NCBI GenBank assembly: GCA_910579265.1
Contig: CAJTTE010000016.1
Location: forward strand, 1 to 63,618
DNA from: an uncultured Ruminiclostridium sp.
GTDB taxonomy: Bacteria; Bacillota; Clostridia; Oscillospirales; Ruminococcaceae
Reading direction: 5' to 3'
DNA length: 63,618 nt
Made by a program: the position numbers and the translations under genes. Below are positions 35,704 to 44,302 of the stretch, piece by piece. Under the pieces are notes generated by a model, which had not been told where the DNA came from, searched no databases, and saw only the letters and a list, made by a program, of their open reading frames with translations. Each line of letters starts with the position of its first letter. Within the stretch, counting starts at the first letter, position 1.

Positions 35704-36231
35704 TTATCCGCCCAAAAACAGTCTGACGGCAATGCCGCTCAAAAACCAGCCGCAAAGATCACCCACCAACGCCGCCGCCAGAACATATCTTGTTTTCTTG
35801 ACCTTTGTAGCAGCAAAATAAACGGCAATAGTATAAAATGTAGTTTCGCTGCTTCCAAGCATAACAGAAGCTACTCTTCCGGCGAAGCTGTCCGCTCCCT
35901 CCGTGCCGAGAATACTTTCAAAAACCGCTACCGCACCGCTGCCTGAAAACGGACGTAAAATCAAAAGAGGAGTGCATTCGTCCGGAAAACCGAAAAAATC
36001 CGTAACAGGCTTTAGAAGCTCCGAAAGAAGCTCCACACCGCCGCAGGAGCGAAACATGCCCACACTGACCACCAGCGCCATAAGAGAAGGAAAAATGTCT
36101 TTTACCGTATGTAGTCCTTCTTCTGCGCCCTTCACGAATTCTCCGAATATATCTGTCCTTTTGATAAGTCCGAATATGCATACGAAAGCGAAAATTATCG
36201 GTATCGCATAATCGCCTATATTAATATTCAA
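35704..36231 (-). CDS. spmB: spore maturation protein B
   Basis: 175 residues, five to six hydrophobic segments. It belongs to the nucleoside-recognition/Gate membrane family; FSGSGAVAVFESILGTEGADSF and MLGSSETTFYTIAVYF are diagnostic of SpmB. With SpmA it is needed for spore core dehydration and heat resistance in Bacillus. The start is a TTG with a weak GGGG site; other starts are possible. It normally overlaps or abuts spmA; here a 180-bp inverted-repeat element separates them. Confidence 0.9.
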   Translation of the reverse strand: MNINIGDYAIPIIFAFVCIFGLIKRTDIFGEFVKGAEEGLHTVKDIFPSLMALVVSVGMFRSCGGVELLSELLKPVTDFFGFPDECTPLLILRPFSGSGAVAVFESILGTEGADSFAGRVASVMLGSSETTFYTIAVYFAATKVKKTRYVLAAALVGDLCGWFLSGIAVRLFLGG

Positions 36232-36271
36232 AACTCAATCCCCCGTCAATGCCAGATTAACCGTTCGAAAA

Positions 36272-36451
36272 TTAAGGCAACACCGCACAATGATTGCGTG
36301 TGAATTGCGCAGTCAGATTTTTCGTAAGCTTGCATAAATTCGGCGCAGGAATACTGACGTATTTCAAGGAGAATTTGTGTAAGCTGACGGAATATATGCA
36401 AGCAAGCCGCACGCAAAGCCGTCAGGCGGTCATTGTGCGGTATTGCCTTAA
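36272..36451. mobile_element. 180-bp MITE-like element, copy 1 (between spmA and spmB)
   Basis: The ends are inverted: TTAAGGCAACACCGCACAAT on the left and TTAAGGCAATACCGCACAAT on the opposite strand at the right. Near-identical copies lie at 44123-44302 (same length) and 59194-59372 (inverted). Both ends carry TTAA, which could be part of the repeat or a TTAA/TA target duplication. The open frame it carries is broken in copy 2, so it is a non-coding, non-autonomous element. Its right end overlaps the stop codon of spmA. Confidence 0.82.
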
Positions 36452-37047
36452 AGCATCCTTGCTGATTTTTTACGGGACAAGGCGGCTAAAATTTTGGCGG
36501 CTCCTACTGTAAGTATTACATTGACCGCCGATACTGCCCAAACTGCCGGAAGGATCTCCATAGGTGCTGCGGAACCGTGCTGAAGCCTGAGAGCTGCCGC
36601 CGTTGTGGGAATGAGCTGTAAACTTGCCGTATTAAGCACCACAAATAAAATCATATTGTCCGTAGCCCTTTCTCCCGACTTCTCCTCATTCTCCAGCGCT
36701 CTCATAGCCGCTATTCCGAACGGTGTTGACGCATTCCCCAAGCCCAGAAGATTTGCCGTTATATTAAGAACTATAAACTGCATAGCCTCACCTTTAGAGG
36801 AAATTCCCTTAAAAAGCTTTTTGAGCAGCGGGCTAAGTACTTTCGCCACCGATTCCGTAAGCCCCGAGCTTTGTGCCACCCTCATTATACCGCTCCATAA
36901 GCAAATTATACCGCATAACGTAAGACAAAGCGTAACTGCGTCGGCGCAGGAAGAAATAGCCGCGTTACTTACGGCGGCCGCGTCCCCGCGTACAAATCCT
37001 ATTATAACCGAAACTACAATTAATCCGCCGAAAACATACTTCATCAT
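36448..37047 (-). CDS. spmA: spore maturation protein A
   Basis: 199 residues with several membrane segments. Typical SpmA features are LTLCGIICLWSGIMRVAQSSG, LNITANLLGLGNASTPFG and LNTASLQLIPTT. It acts with SpmB in the forespore or mother-cell membrane during late sporulation. GGAGG is 11 bases before the first of two ATGs. The TAA stop lies inside the terminal TTAA of the inserted repeat element, so the last residues may differ from the ancestral protein. Confidence 0.9.
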   Translation of the reverse strand: MMKYVFGGLIVVSVIIGFVRGDAAAVSNAAISSCADAVTLCLTLCGIICLWSGIMRVAQSSGLTESVAKVLSPLLKKLFKGISSKGEAMQFIVLNITANLLGLGNASTPFGIAAMRALENEEKSGERATDNMILFVVLNTASLQLIPTTAAALRLQHGSAAPMEILPAVWAVSAVNVILTVGAAKILAALSRKKSARML

Positions 37048-37500
37048 AATTATCCGTTCCTCCGATAAAAAGCTTACCGATAGAATCTATGACGAAAAAA
37101 AATCTTTTATGCGGAATTATAACAAATGACCTTTCCGTAATCAGTAAAAAACGTTTATGAAACAGTCTTCCCAAGAAATATAAAGCTCCCTTATAAACCT
37201 TGATCATATAAATTCATTTTATACAAAAGCCGTGATACATCCTAAATTTTCGGTCCTATTCGGATTTTTCCTCTCCTTTATACGACATTAGGCTTTTGTG
37301 TTCATACGTCTGGCTTTTTTGGCAATTAAATTAAGAACGGGCATGATGACGGTCCAGGGGGGCAGACCGACCGAAATCAAATACCCCGCCGAAGCGGGGT
37401 ATTTGATTATAAAGGATACGTAAAAATTTCGGGAACACCGGATATTCGGCAAGATGTTTTTTTACGGCCTCCGAATTTAATCGGCAAGCAAGAAAGCCGC
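37048..37500. other. gene-free gap with a 15-bp perfect hairpin
   Basis: No gene is supported. The only clear structure is AATCAAATACCCCGC and its exact complement around a CGAA tetraloop (37375-37408), probably the end of the EAL gene transcript, although a T-run is missing on both strands. A promoter for spmA should lie near 37050-37200. Confidence 0.6.
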
Positions 37501-38709
37501 TTAATCAAGGCTTCTTGAAAGCGTAATTGCCAGAATATCATCCGCCGAAGGATTTTTAACATAGTAATTGGTAGTCTCCACCCGGCGGTAAACTCCGTCG
37601 TCGCCAAGCTGTCTTGTAACCACTGCGCGGGCCCTTTGCCCGTCGTTGTAAGCTTCTATCTGATCCTTTAAATCAAAGGTATCGATAAAAAGCTGTTTAT
37701 CCTCCGGGTGCATAGTGGAGGCGCCGTGTACGATAAGCTCGGTATAAACTCCCGTAGAAGGACATGAACGGGTCGAAAAATTCTCATACGCCATCATATA
37801 AAAGCTGTTTCTGCTTAAATTACTCATAATTATAAGCGGATATCTCTTGAACACGACGTCTAAAAGAAGCTGGGTAGCGCTGGCAGGAGCCTGCGTCAAA
37901 AGGATATCCTCGGTTTCCTTTATCTCCTCCGCATTCTCCAGCACCCTTCGGAAATCCTCCTGAGTCATAGGCTTCGCAAACAAAAAACCCTGAATGATCT
38001 CACAGCCGCAGGTACGCAAAAACCCAAGCTGCTCCTTGGTTTCGACTCCCTCCGCCACGGTAACAAGCTTAAGCCTGTGCGCAAACTCAAAAATGCTCTC
38101 CAGTACTATTCTTTCCTTTTCGTTTTCACAGTTTCCGCTGAGAAGTGATTTATCTATTTTTATAACATTGGCGGGTACGTCCTTAACAAAATTCAAAGAT
38201 GATAAGCCGCTGCCGAAGTCGTCTATTGAAACGGAAAATCCCGAATCGCGTATACGGGAAATAAAATCGATTATATCATTACCGTCTGTTGCCATTGCGG
38301 ACTCGGTTATTTCCGCCTCCACAAGATTATGGGGAACGCCGTATCCGTCGACTGTGCTGCAAAGCCGCCGGATAAAATCGGTCTCTTTGGTATGTACTCT
38401 TGAGAAATTGACTGAAACGGTAACGACATGACGTTGATTCTCTAACTCATCCCTGAGGAATTTACATACCTGTTCGAGCATATACCAATCCAGTATCGTT
38501 ATAAGTCCCGTTTCCTCGAGCAAGGGGACAAATTCCGAAGGCGGTATCACCCTCCCGTCGGTATCTATCCATCTTGCCAGAGCTTCCGCTCCCACCGCCT
38601 TTCCGTTGATGGAATCATACTTGGGCTGATAAAATACCTTTATATCCCCATTTTTAACAGCCCCGGTTATCAGTTCTTCGGCGTTACGGACATTAAATGA
38701 AAAACTCAT
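37501..38709 (-). CDS. EAL-domain c-di-GMP phosphodiesterase with extra C-terminal domain
   Basis: 402 residues, no signal or membrane segment, so cytosolic. Residues 15-255 form an EAL domain with the catalytic set intact: EAL (42-44 in AEALARW), N100, E132, D162-D163 (IDDFGSG), K186, E219 (AEGVET) and Q239 (QGFLFAKPM). It should hydrolyse c-di-GMP to pGpG. There is no GGDEF domain. The C-terminal 130 residues (TQLLLDVVFKRYPLIIMSN onward, with a repeated Tyr/Thr-rich end) look like a PAS-like sensor. GAAAGGATT precedes the ATG. It is monocistronic. Confidence 0.88.
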   Translation of the reverse strand: MSFSFNVRNAEELITGAVKNGDIKVFYQPKYDSINGKAVGAEALARWIDTDGRVIPPSEFVPLLEETGLITILDWYMLEQVCKFLRDELENQRHVVTVSVNFSRVHTKETDFIRRLCSTVDGYGVPHNLVEAEITESAMATDGNDIIDFISRIRDSGFSVSIDDFGSGLSSLNFVKDVPANVIKIDKSLLSGNCENEKERIVLESIFEFAHRLKLVTVAEGVETKEQLGFLRTCGCEIIQGFLFAKPMTQEDFRRVLENAEEIKETEDILLTQAPASATQLLLDVVFKRYPLIIMSNLSRNSFYMMAYENFSTRSCPSTGVYTELIVHGASTMHPEDKQLFIDTFDLKDQIEAYNDGQRARAVVTRQLGDDGVYRRVETTNYYVKNPSADDILAITLSRSLD

Positions 38710-39359
38710 AATCCTTTCCGTTAAAAGATCACAGACCTGAAAACGAATTTCCTCCTTTACTTTTATTTTGTTTTCAAAACATAACGGTCCGCCTAAAAAT
38801 TCGATACCGCCGACTTTATACCGGAGCTTATCCGAAGGCTTAGCAATTTATGAAGCTTTGCCGAATATACGGCGGCTTCAATGAAAAAGCACAGAAATAC
38901 ATTGCTTCAACGGGCATTTTAAGAGCAAAACAATTAAAATTTGCGTAAATGTAAATTTTCGGACACTCCCTGATGATAGACGGCTCCGCATCAAAAGATT
39001 CAGAAGCACAAAAGTCGTATATGCTGTCTTGGTCCTCCTTAAATCATATGCATATCCCAAAAATATTAAGCTGTCCTTATCTTGCGGCGGATCCTCAGAG
39101 CCTGTTTTGTGTCTCTAAGTATGTAGATTGCGCAGCGGTTTTTACGTATTTCGAGAGGATTTTTCTCAGACGTATTTAAACGTATTTGTGTACATCAAGA
39201 AAAAAACGAAGAAATACGCAAATGGTGCAAGCATGTTGCATGCTGAGAGATGCCGAACAGGCTTTTATTTTTTCCATGGCAATAATATGACATAAGATCG
39301 ATAAAACCAACTGTTTTTTAAAAGTATACCATAAAACTTTTATTGCGTCAATTTCATTT
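38710..39359. other. gene-free gap holding an inverted-repeat element
   Basis: No gene is supported; short frames here lack ribosome sites. The gap contains the repeat at 39097-39265. Confidence 0.55.
39097..39265. mobile_element. 169-bp MITE-like element, second family, copy 1
   Basis: The left end AGAGCCTGTTTTGTGTCTCT and the opposite-strand right end AAAGCCTGTTCGGCATCTCT are imperfect inverted repeats continuing for about 25 bases. The element at 44761-44844 has the same type of ends. No gene inside. Confidence 0.62.
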
Positions 39360-39938
39360 TCAGATCAGCTCCCCTATCTCCGAATTAAAATCATCCAGCA
39401 GTATTCTGAGCGCCGTAAATGCGATCATCGAATATATACTTATACCCTCCGGGATTTCGAGTGGTATTTCAAGAGGCTGTATCTTCTTTCCCGAAAGAGC
39501 GGTTATTTCCCTGTTAAGTGAAACCACTATCCTTTCGTCGGACAGACTGCTGTAGGAAAAGGTGTCGGTTTTTCCGAAGCCGCAGGTTATTACATGAGTC
39601 TGACAGCTTTTCAGCGCCTTTATCTGCTCCTCGTTTTCCGAGCAGGCAATAACCGCTGCTCCCGGAGGAAAATCAAAATCCGGTATGCAGCTTTTTTTCA
39701 ATAAAAACACAGTCCCCTCGGTACGCAGCTCGCTGTAAGAGGAATAATCCGCCGCCAAAAGCTCATAACCGCTTCCCCACTGATATACGGATTTGTTTTT
39801 GATATAGGTTATCCGATAAGTTTCTGATAATCTGTCACGGAACATATGCATAAACTCATCGTCCTTCTCGTCCCCGGCAATTAAAACAGAAGTCATTTTC
39901 TCTTCCCCCGATAACATTCGCTTTACGTTTGATACCAT
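39360..39938 (-). CDS. protein of unknown function
   Basis: 192 residues, soluble. I do not recognise a family. The sequence has a beta-alpha start (MTSVLIAGDEKDDEF) and a middle with VITCGFGKTDTFSYSSL, followed by IVVSLNREI and a helical end, giving a Rossmann-like impression. The ATG at 39896 (before TSVLIAG) has a purine-rich site GGGGGAAGAG and may be the true start; 39938 is the longest reading. There is no operon partner. Confidence 0.6.
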   Translation of the reverse strand: MVSNVKRMLSGEEKMTSVLIAGDEKDDEFMHMFRDRLSETYRITYIKNKSVYQWGSGYELLAADYSSYSELRTEGTVFLLKKSCIPDFDFPPGAAVIACSENEEQIKALKSCQTHVITCGFGKTDTFSYSSLSDERIVVSLNREITALSGKKIQPLEIPLEIPEGISIYSMIAFTALRILLDDFNSEIGELI

Positions 39939-40100
39939 TTGCTATCCGAAAAATCGCAATTGTACGGCTTTAGCTGATCGTGAGCGCTTTGTGCGTAAAA
40001 AATGCTTGAAATATTACCATGCTACCCCGCTTTTTTTCTTGAAATCGCCGCTTATCCGGCGAAATCGTACAATATTGTTTTGTTTTCGGATACGTCCTAA

Positions 40101-40192
40101 TACTAATCCCCTTTAAAACTATCGGACTAGTGTTTGGGGTGCAACCCTTTTTTAACTGTGAGTATTACGTCAGTTTAAAAAGGGATTGATAT
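40101..40192. repeat. hairpin element, copy 1 (copy 2 at 40626-40718)
   Basis: TACTAATCCC...TTTAAAAAGGGATT with inverted ends and an internal stem (AACCCTTTTTTAACTG / CAGTTTAAAAAGGGATT). About 80% like 40626-40718; the middle GTGTTTGGGGTG is shared. Confidence 0.68.
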
Positions 40193-40353
40193 AAAGCATA
40201 TCCGCATAAAACCGAAATACGGATTTTCGAGCATAATTTTGCCGTAGATAAAGCAAATTTTTTCAGAAATACCTGCGTATTTCAAAAAAATTTAACAAAA
40301 TACACGGTGAAATCTGCTGAAAAATCCTGTGACGGGCTTTATGTGAACATGCT
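40193..40353. repeat. dispersed repeat with inverted ends, inverted copy 2
   Basis: Reverse complement of the family at 35083-35238; shared blocks are GAGCATAATT, GCAAATTTTT and GAACATGCTC (GAGCGTGTTC in copy 1). It directly abuts the hairpin element to its left. Confidence 0.6.
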
Positions 40354-40625
40354 CTAATCCTTGACCGAGGTATAGACAAATAATATAGATGACCAAAGAT
40401 CAGTGCATAAGCCACGATCTTTTATCAAGCCTATAACCCGACCAAAGCTCGATATACATTAATATTTGCAGAAAAAAGGCTTGTATGCGGCAATTTGCGC
40501 ATACAAGTCCCTTAATGTTGAAAAAACTGCTGCAAAAAATCTTCGTCAGCCCTGCATTTTTTGAATTGTCAAGAATCAAAACCACTGCAAGCGGTGATTT
40601 GTACACGCCCTAAAAGGGCGTATTA

Positions 40626-40718
40626 TACTAATCCATTTTAAAACTATTGAATTAGTGTTTGGGGTGTAATCCCTTTTTAAACTGTGGGTATTACGTCAGT
40701 TTAAAAAGGGATTGGTAT
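40626..40718. repeat. hairpin element, copy 2
   Basis: The right half is a perfect 17-bp stem, AATCCCTTTTTAAACTG with CAGTTTAAAAAGGGATT, around TGGGTATTACGT. A related half-copy in the other orientation lies at 59033-59076. Confidence 0.72.
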
Positions 40719-40800
40719 TACAGGCTCAGCCCCTAAAGGGGCATTGAAGGTATGACATAGCATTTCTGTCACAGACAGCCGCTAAAGCGACTGTTTTTTG
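40719..40800. repeat. dispersed repeat with hairpin end, copy 2
   Basis: Shares GGGGCATTGAAG, GACATAGCATTTCTGTCACAG and an AGCCGCT hairpin plus T-run with 49222-49313. It directly follows hairpin element copy 2. Confidence 0.58.
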
Positions 40801-40812
40801 CTCTGAAGCTAC

Positions 40813-40848
40813 AAAAAATCGGGGCATTCGGAAAGAATACCCCGATTT
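40813..40848 (-). terminator. terminator of the 2-oxoacid oxidoreductase operon
   Basis: AAATCGGGGCATTC and GAATACCCCGATTT form a 14-bp stem with one mismatch; on the - strand six T's follow. It ends the leftward operon 95 bases after the last stop. Confidence 0.82.
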
Positions 40849-40943
40849 AATACAGTGACCGCAGTCCTGAAAAGTTCGTCGGTAAAAACAAGACCCTTTT
40901 TCTCCGGACTCGTTTTATCAAAACCTTTTATTTCTCAGCACAA

Positions 40944-41474
40944 TTATTGCTCCATGCCGAGCTTAAGAGCCTTTAAATTTGCCTCTATAAGATGAGCCTT
41001 CTTAGGCGGTACCACCTTCTTAACGGTTTTGTCTATGACCGCTTCATCGGCAATCCCCGCTTCCTTTATCATCTTTCCCAGAAGAATAACATTGGCCATT
41101 CCCTTTAACCCGTTATCTCCTGCAAGACGTGTCGCTGGAATATAGTAACAGTCTATATCGCTCCTGTCGCATTTCTCATCAATAAGTGTGCTGTCGATAA
41201 AGCATTTTCCTCCCGCCTTGACGCTGCCGATAAACTTGTCATAGCTGGGAGTGTTCATTACAAGAAGCTGGTCGGGTTCGAGCACTAAAGGCGAGCCTAT
41301 GGGATCATCGCTTATGCAGACGGAACAGTTGCAAGTACCGCCTCTCATTTCCGGACCGTAGGAGGGCAGCCAGGAAACCTGCTTACCTCCGTAAAGGCCT
41401 AAATACGCCAGCATCTTTCCGATAAAAAGTATACCCTGACCGCCGAAGCCCGCTAAAAGTATATCGTTTGTCAT
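40944..41474 (-). CDS. 2-oxoacid:ferredoxin oxidoreductase, gamma subunit
   Basis: 176 residues of the pyruvate/ketoisovalerate oxidoreductase gamma family, with AGFGGQGILFIGKMLAYLG at the start (the nucleotide/CoA-binding loop), SYGPEMRGGTCNCSV, and the C-terminal PPKKAHLIEANLKALKLG. It is the last of four co-transcribed subunits and overlaps the beta gene by 4 bases. The complex converts branched-chain or other 2-oxoacids with CoA and oxidised ferredoxin to acyl-CoA, CO2 and reduced ferredoxin. Substrate cannot be fixed from sequence alone. Confidence 0.9.
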   Translation of the reverse strand: MTNDILLAGFGGQGILFIGKMLAYLGLYGGKQVSWLPSYGPEMRGGTCNCSVCISDDPIGSPLVLEPDQLLVMNTPSYDKFIGSVKAGGKCFIDSTLIDEKCDRSDIDCYYIPATRLAGDNGLKGMANVILLGKMIKEAGIADEAVIDKTVKKVVPPKKAHLIEANLKALKLGMEQ

Positions 41475-42211
41475 CTTACAGCTCCCTCCTTAAATACTCC
41501 TAAGGGATAATAGGGTATCATTTCGTCCTTAAGCCTCTGTAAGGCTTCGACAGGTGTTTTGCCCCAGTTGGTGGGACAGGTGGAGAGCACCTCGATTATC
41601 GAAAAGCCCTGCTTGTTCTTCTGGAACTCGAAGCCCTTTCTTATAGCCTTTTTAGCTGTCATTACGGATTTTGGGTCAATGACGGTAACTCTCTCCGCCA
41701 ATGCTACGCCGTCAAGCTGAGACAGCATTTCGCACATCTTAACGGGGAAACCTTCAACACTTGTATCACGTCCGTAGGGCGTCGTCTGAGTCACCTGTCC
41801 GGGAAGTGTGGTAGGCGCCATCTGACCGCCTGTCATACCGTAAGTTGTATTGTTTACGAAAATAACCGTGATGTTTTCGCCTCTTGTTGCCGCGTGAACG
41901 GTTTCGGCAGTGCCTATTGCCGCCAGATCCCCGTCTCCCTGATATGTAAATACGAACTTATCGGGATTGGCTCTCTTGACGCCTGTTGCAACGGCGGGAG
42001 ACCGTCCGTGAGACGCCTCCAGCATATCGCAGTTAAAGTAATCATAAGCCATTACCGAACAGCCTACGGGGCAAACGCCTATAGTATCTCCCTCGATACC
42101 CATTTCATCGATCACCTCGGCGACTAAACGGTGAATAATACCGTGCGTGCAGCCGGGACAGTAATGCAAGGGCACATCGCAGAGAGCGTGAGGTCTTTTG
42201 AATTCAGGCAT
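41471..42211 (-). CDS. 2-oxoacid:ferredoxin oxidoreductase, beta (TPP-binding) subunit
   Basis: 246 residues. FKRPHALCDVPLHYCPGCTHG starts the subunit; the conserved cysteines and the TPP site (GDGDLAAIGTAETVHAATRGENITVIFVNN) are present. It binds thiamine diphosphate and decarboxylates the 2-oxoacid. It overlaps the gamma gene by 4 bases and abuts the alpha gene by one shared base. Together with the ferredoxin-like delta subunit the arrangement is the four-subunit Kor/Vor type, not the single-chain pyruvate enzyme. Confidence 0.92.
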   Translation of the reverse strand: MPEFKRPHALCDVPLHYCPGCTHGIIHRLVAEVIDEMGIEGDTIGVCPVGCSVMAYDYFNCDMLEASHGRSPAVATGVKRANPDKFVFTYQGDGDLAAIGTAETVHAATRGENITVIFVNNTTYGMTGGQMAPTTLPGQVTQTTPYGRDTSVEGFPVKMCEMLSQLDGVALAERVTVIDPKSVMTAKKAIRKGFEFQKNKQGFSIIEVLSTCPTNWGKTPVEALQRLKDEMIPYYPLGVFKEGAVR

Positions 42212-43284
42212 TACTTATCGCCTCCAATCATTTCCTTGATTTTGTTCAGTATTTCGGCGGGACTGGGGATAACGCCTCCGGTCCTTCCGAAAAACTCTAC
42301 GGGAACGGAACAGTTAAGGGCAAGCTTTACGTCGTCTACCATCTGTCCCATTGACATCTCGACCACAAGAACCTTTTTCGCATTCCCGCAGCTTTCGTTT
42401 ATTTCCTTTACGGGATAAGGCCAAAGGGTTATCGGTCTGAATACTCCCGCCTTTATTCCCTCTTTTCTCGCAAGCTCCACGGCGGACTTTGCAAGACGCG
42501 CGGTAGAACCGTAAGCCGCAACAACGATCTCGGCGTCGTCGCATTTATAGCTTTCTGCCATTGTTTCGTTTGCCTTGACCTGCTCGTATCTTTCAAAGCG
42601 CTTGCGCACCTTGTCCTCTAATTCCGCCGCCTGCAAATAAAGGGAATTTATAATGTTGTGTTCTCTTTTATTTCCGTGACCGGTAGCCGCCCAGGGCTTA
42701 CCGGAAGCATCCGACAGCTTGATTTCCGCATTTTCGTCAAATGCAACGGGCTCCATCATCTGACCGAGAAGTCCGTCCGCCAGAATAACTGCGGGCATTC
42801 TGTATTTATCGGCAAGATCAAAAGCCTTGGTTACCGTATCCGCCATCTCCTGAACGGTAGAAGGCGCAAATACCAGAACGTGAAAATCGCCGTGTCCCAA
42901 AGCCCGTGTAACCTGCCAGTAATCCGCCTGTGAAGGCTGGATACCTCCAAGACCCGGACCGCCTCTCTGTACGTTTATGATAACGCAGGGCAGATCGGCT
43001 CCCGCTATGTAGGAAATCCCCTCCGTTTTAAGGGAAATTCCGGGGGAAGAGGAGGATGTCATGCAGCGTATTCCGGAACCTGCGCAGCCGTAAACCATAT
43101 TTATGGCCGCTACCTCGGACTCCGCCTGTAAAAACACTCCGCCTACCTTAGGCATACGCTTGGACAAATACGCGGAAATCTCCGTCTGAGGAGTTATGGG
43201 GTAGCCGAAAAAGCACTTACAGCCTGCTCTTATTGCCGCTTCAGCCAATGCCTCGTTACCCTTCATAAGTGTAAGCTCGCTCAT
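42211..43284 (-). CDS. vorB: 2-oxoacid:ferredoxin oxidoreductase, alpha subunit (VorB-like)
   Basis: 357 residues. The start MKGNEALAEAAIRAGCKCFF and the run GYPITPQTEI, then FLQAESEVAAINMVYG and RGGPGLGGIQPSQADYWQ, are characteristic of subunits annotated as 3-methyl-2-oxobutanoate dehydrogenase VorB; 2-oxoglutarate enzymes (KorA) are close relatives. The C-terminal half carries FRPITLWPYPVKEI. It starts inside the end of the delta gene (4-base overlap). It would supply branched-chain acyl-CoA or succinyl-CoA and reduced ferredoxin. Confidence 0.9.
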   Translation of the reverse strand: MSELTLMKGNEALAEAAIRAGCKCFFGYPITPQTEISAYLSKRMPKVGGVFLQAESEVAAINMVYGCAGSGIRCMTSSSSPGISLKTEGISYIAGADLPCVIINVQRGGPGLGGIQPSQADYWQVTRALGHGDFHVLVFAPSTVQEMADTVTKAFDLADKYRMPAVILADGLLGQMMEPVAFDENAEIKLSDASGKPWAATGHGNKREHNIINSLYLQAAELEDKVRKRFERYEQVKANETMAESYKCDDAEIVVAAYGSTARLAKSAVELARKEGIKAGVFRPITLWPYPVKEINESCGNAKKVLVVEMSMGQMVDDVKLALNCSVPVEFFGRTGGVIPSPAEILNKIKEMIGGDK

Positions 43285-43505
43285 TTCTTTTCGCCCCCCT
43301 CTACTGTAATTGTGATCGCGCAGTCAGGGCACATCATAGCGCAGAAGCCGCAGGCGATGCACTTTTCATCGTCTACACACACCGCGGTATAATAGCCCTT
43401 TTTGTTCAGCTTGTCCTGCTGTATCTCCACTATTTTTTTGGGACAGGCGGTGGTGCAAAGCCCGCAGCCTTTACAGCGGTCAAACTCGACCTTCATTTTA
43501 GCCAT
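43281..43505 (-). CDS. 2-oxoacid:ferredoxin oxidoreductase, delta subunit (2[4Fe-4S] ferredoxin)
   Basis: 74 residues from ATG 43505 (GGAG 8 bases upstream); a longer reading to 43592 has no ribosome site. Two 4Fe-4S motifs are visible: CKGCGLCTTACP and CIACGFCAMMCPDC. It carries electrons from the catalytic subunits to free ferredoxin. It is the first gene of the leftward operon. Confidence 0.92.
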   Translation of the reverse strand: MAKMKVEFDRCKGCGLCTTACPKKIVEIQQDKLNKKGYYTAVCVDDEKCIACGFCAMMCPDCAITITVEGGEKK

Positions 43506-44122
43506 TTTTTTCTCCTTTCTTATGTCAATACAATTTATACGGATGGAATAAAATCGATTTATTTTACCATGAGTAATATCAAATATGCTCATATACTCTA
43601 TTATATACTAAATCTTCGTCTTGTTCAAGTATTATTTCCTCAGTAAATATTTCCTCGGAAATATTTTTGATCAAAAGCCCTGAGTTCCCCGCCTCTCAGA
43701 GGGCGGTTTCCTTATCGGTCCTTCGACGAAGGACTCGATCTCCCCGCCGAAAGACCGAGAGGCTTACGCCCCGGTTTTTCTCATAAAGTCGTGGCGCTGC
43801 CCCACACTGAATAAAATCTTTTTCTCTCCGCCAACGCTCCATATCCTCAACGCCGGATATTTTTGACTTAGGTCTTGTTTTATTTCCGGCTTGCGTCTCT
43901 TTAAACGGAATATCCCGGTAAAAAGCAAAAATATTGTCTTTGTACGGTTTTTTGCAGCTACGAACAGCTCGCCGTAAGTCTCTGAATCTAAAATCCCCTC
44001 CAAAATGACGACCATGCTGTTTTTATGACCGTATGTCAGCGATCCGAACATAAGTGCCGGTGCCCGGACACCCTATCCGTCTTTTATCCGAAGGATTTCT
44101 CTTATTACGGGATCTTGTGAAA

Positions 44123-44302
44123 TTAAGGCAACACCGCACAATGATTGCGTGTGAATTGCGCAGTCAGATTTTTCGTTGGCTTGCACAAATTCGGCGCAGT
44201 AATACTGACGTATTTCAAGGAGAATTTATGTAAGATGGCGTAAAATATGCAAGCAGGCCGCACGCAAAGCCCTCAGGCGGTCATTGTGCGGTATTGCCTT
44301 AA
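44123..44302. mobile_element. 180-bp MITE-like element, copy 2
   Basis: Same length, orientation and ends as copy 1 (36272-36451), more than 90% alike by eye. The frame open in copy 1 meets a TAA here, so there is no conserved protein. It sits in a gap, with TTAA at both ends. Confidence 0.82.

Larger units (their letters stand above)
39939..40943. other. 1-kb gene-free gap packed with four repeat copies
   Basis: Nothing coding is supported. From left to right it holds repeats at 40101-40192, 40193-40353, 40626-40718 and 40719-40800, then the leftward terminator of the oxidoreductase operon. Confidence 0.65.

Noticed and set aside
36294..36512. Open frame in the MITE-like element, similar to one at 59129-59350 (- strand)
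   Set aside because: Both lie in copies of the same repeat, so their likeness only reflects DNA identity; the third copy has a stop in the frame and there is no ribosome site.
43764..44051. 95-residue frame on the - strand
   Set aside because: No ribosome site, no family resemblance; region is repeat-rich and GC-skewed.
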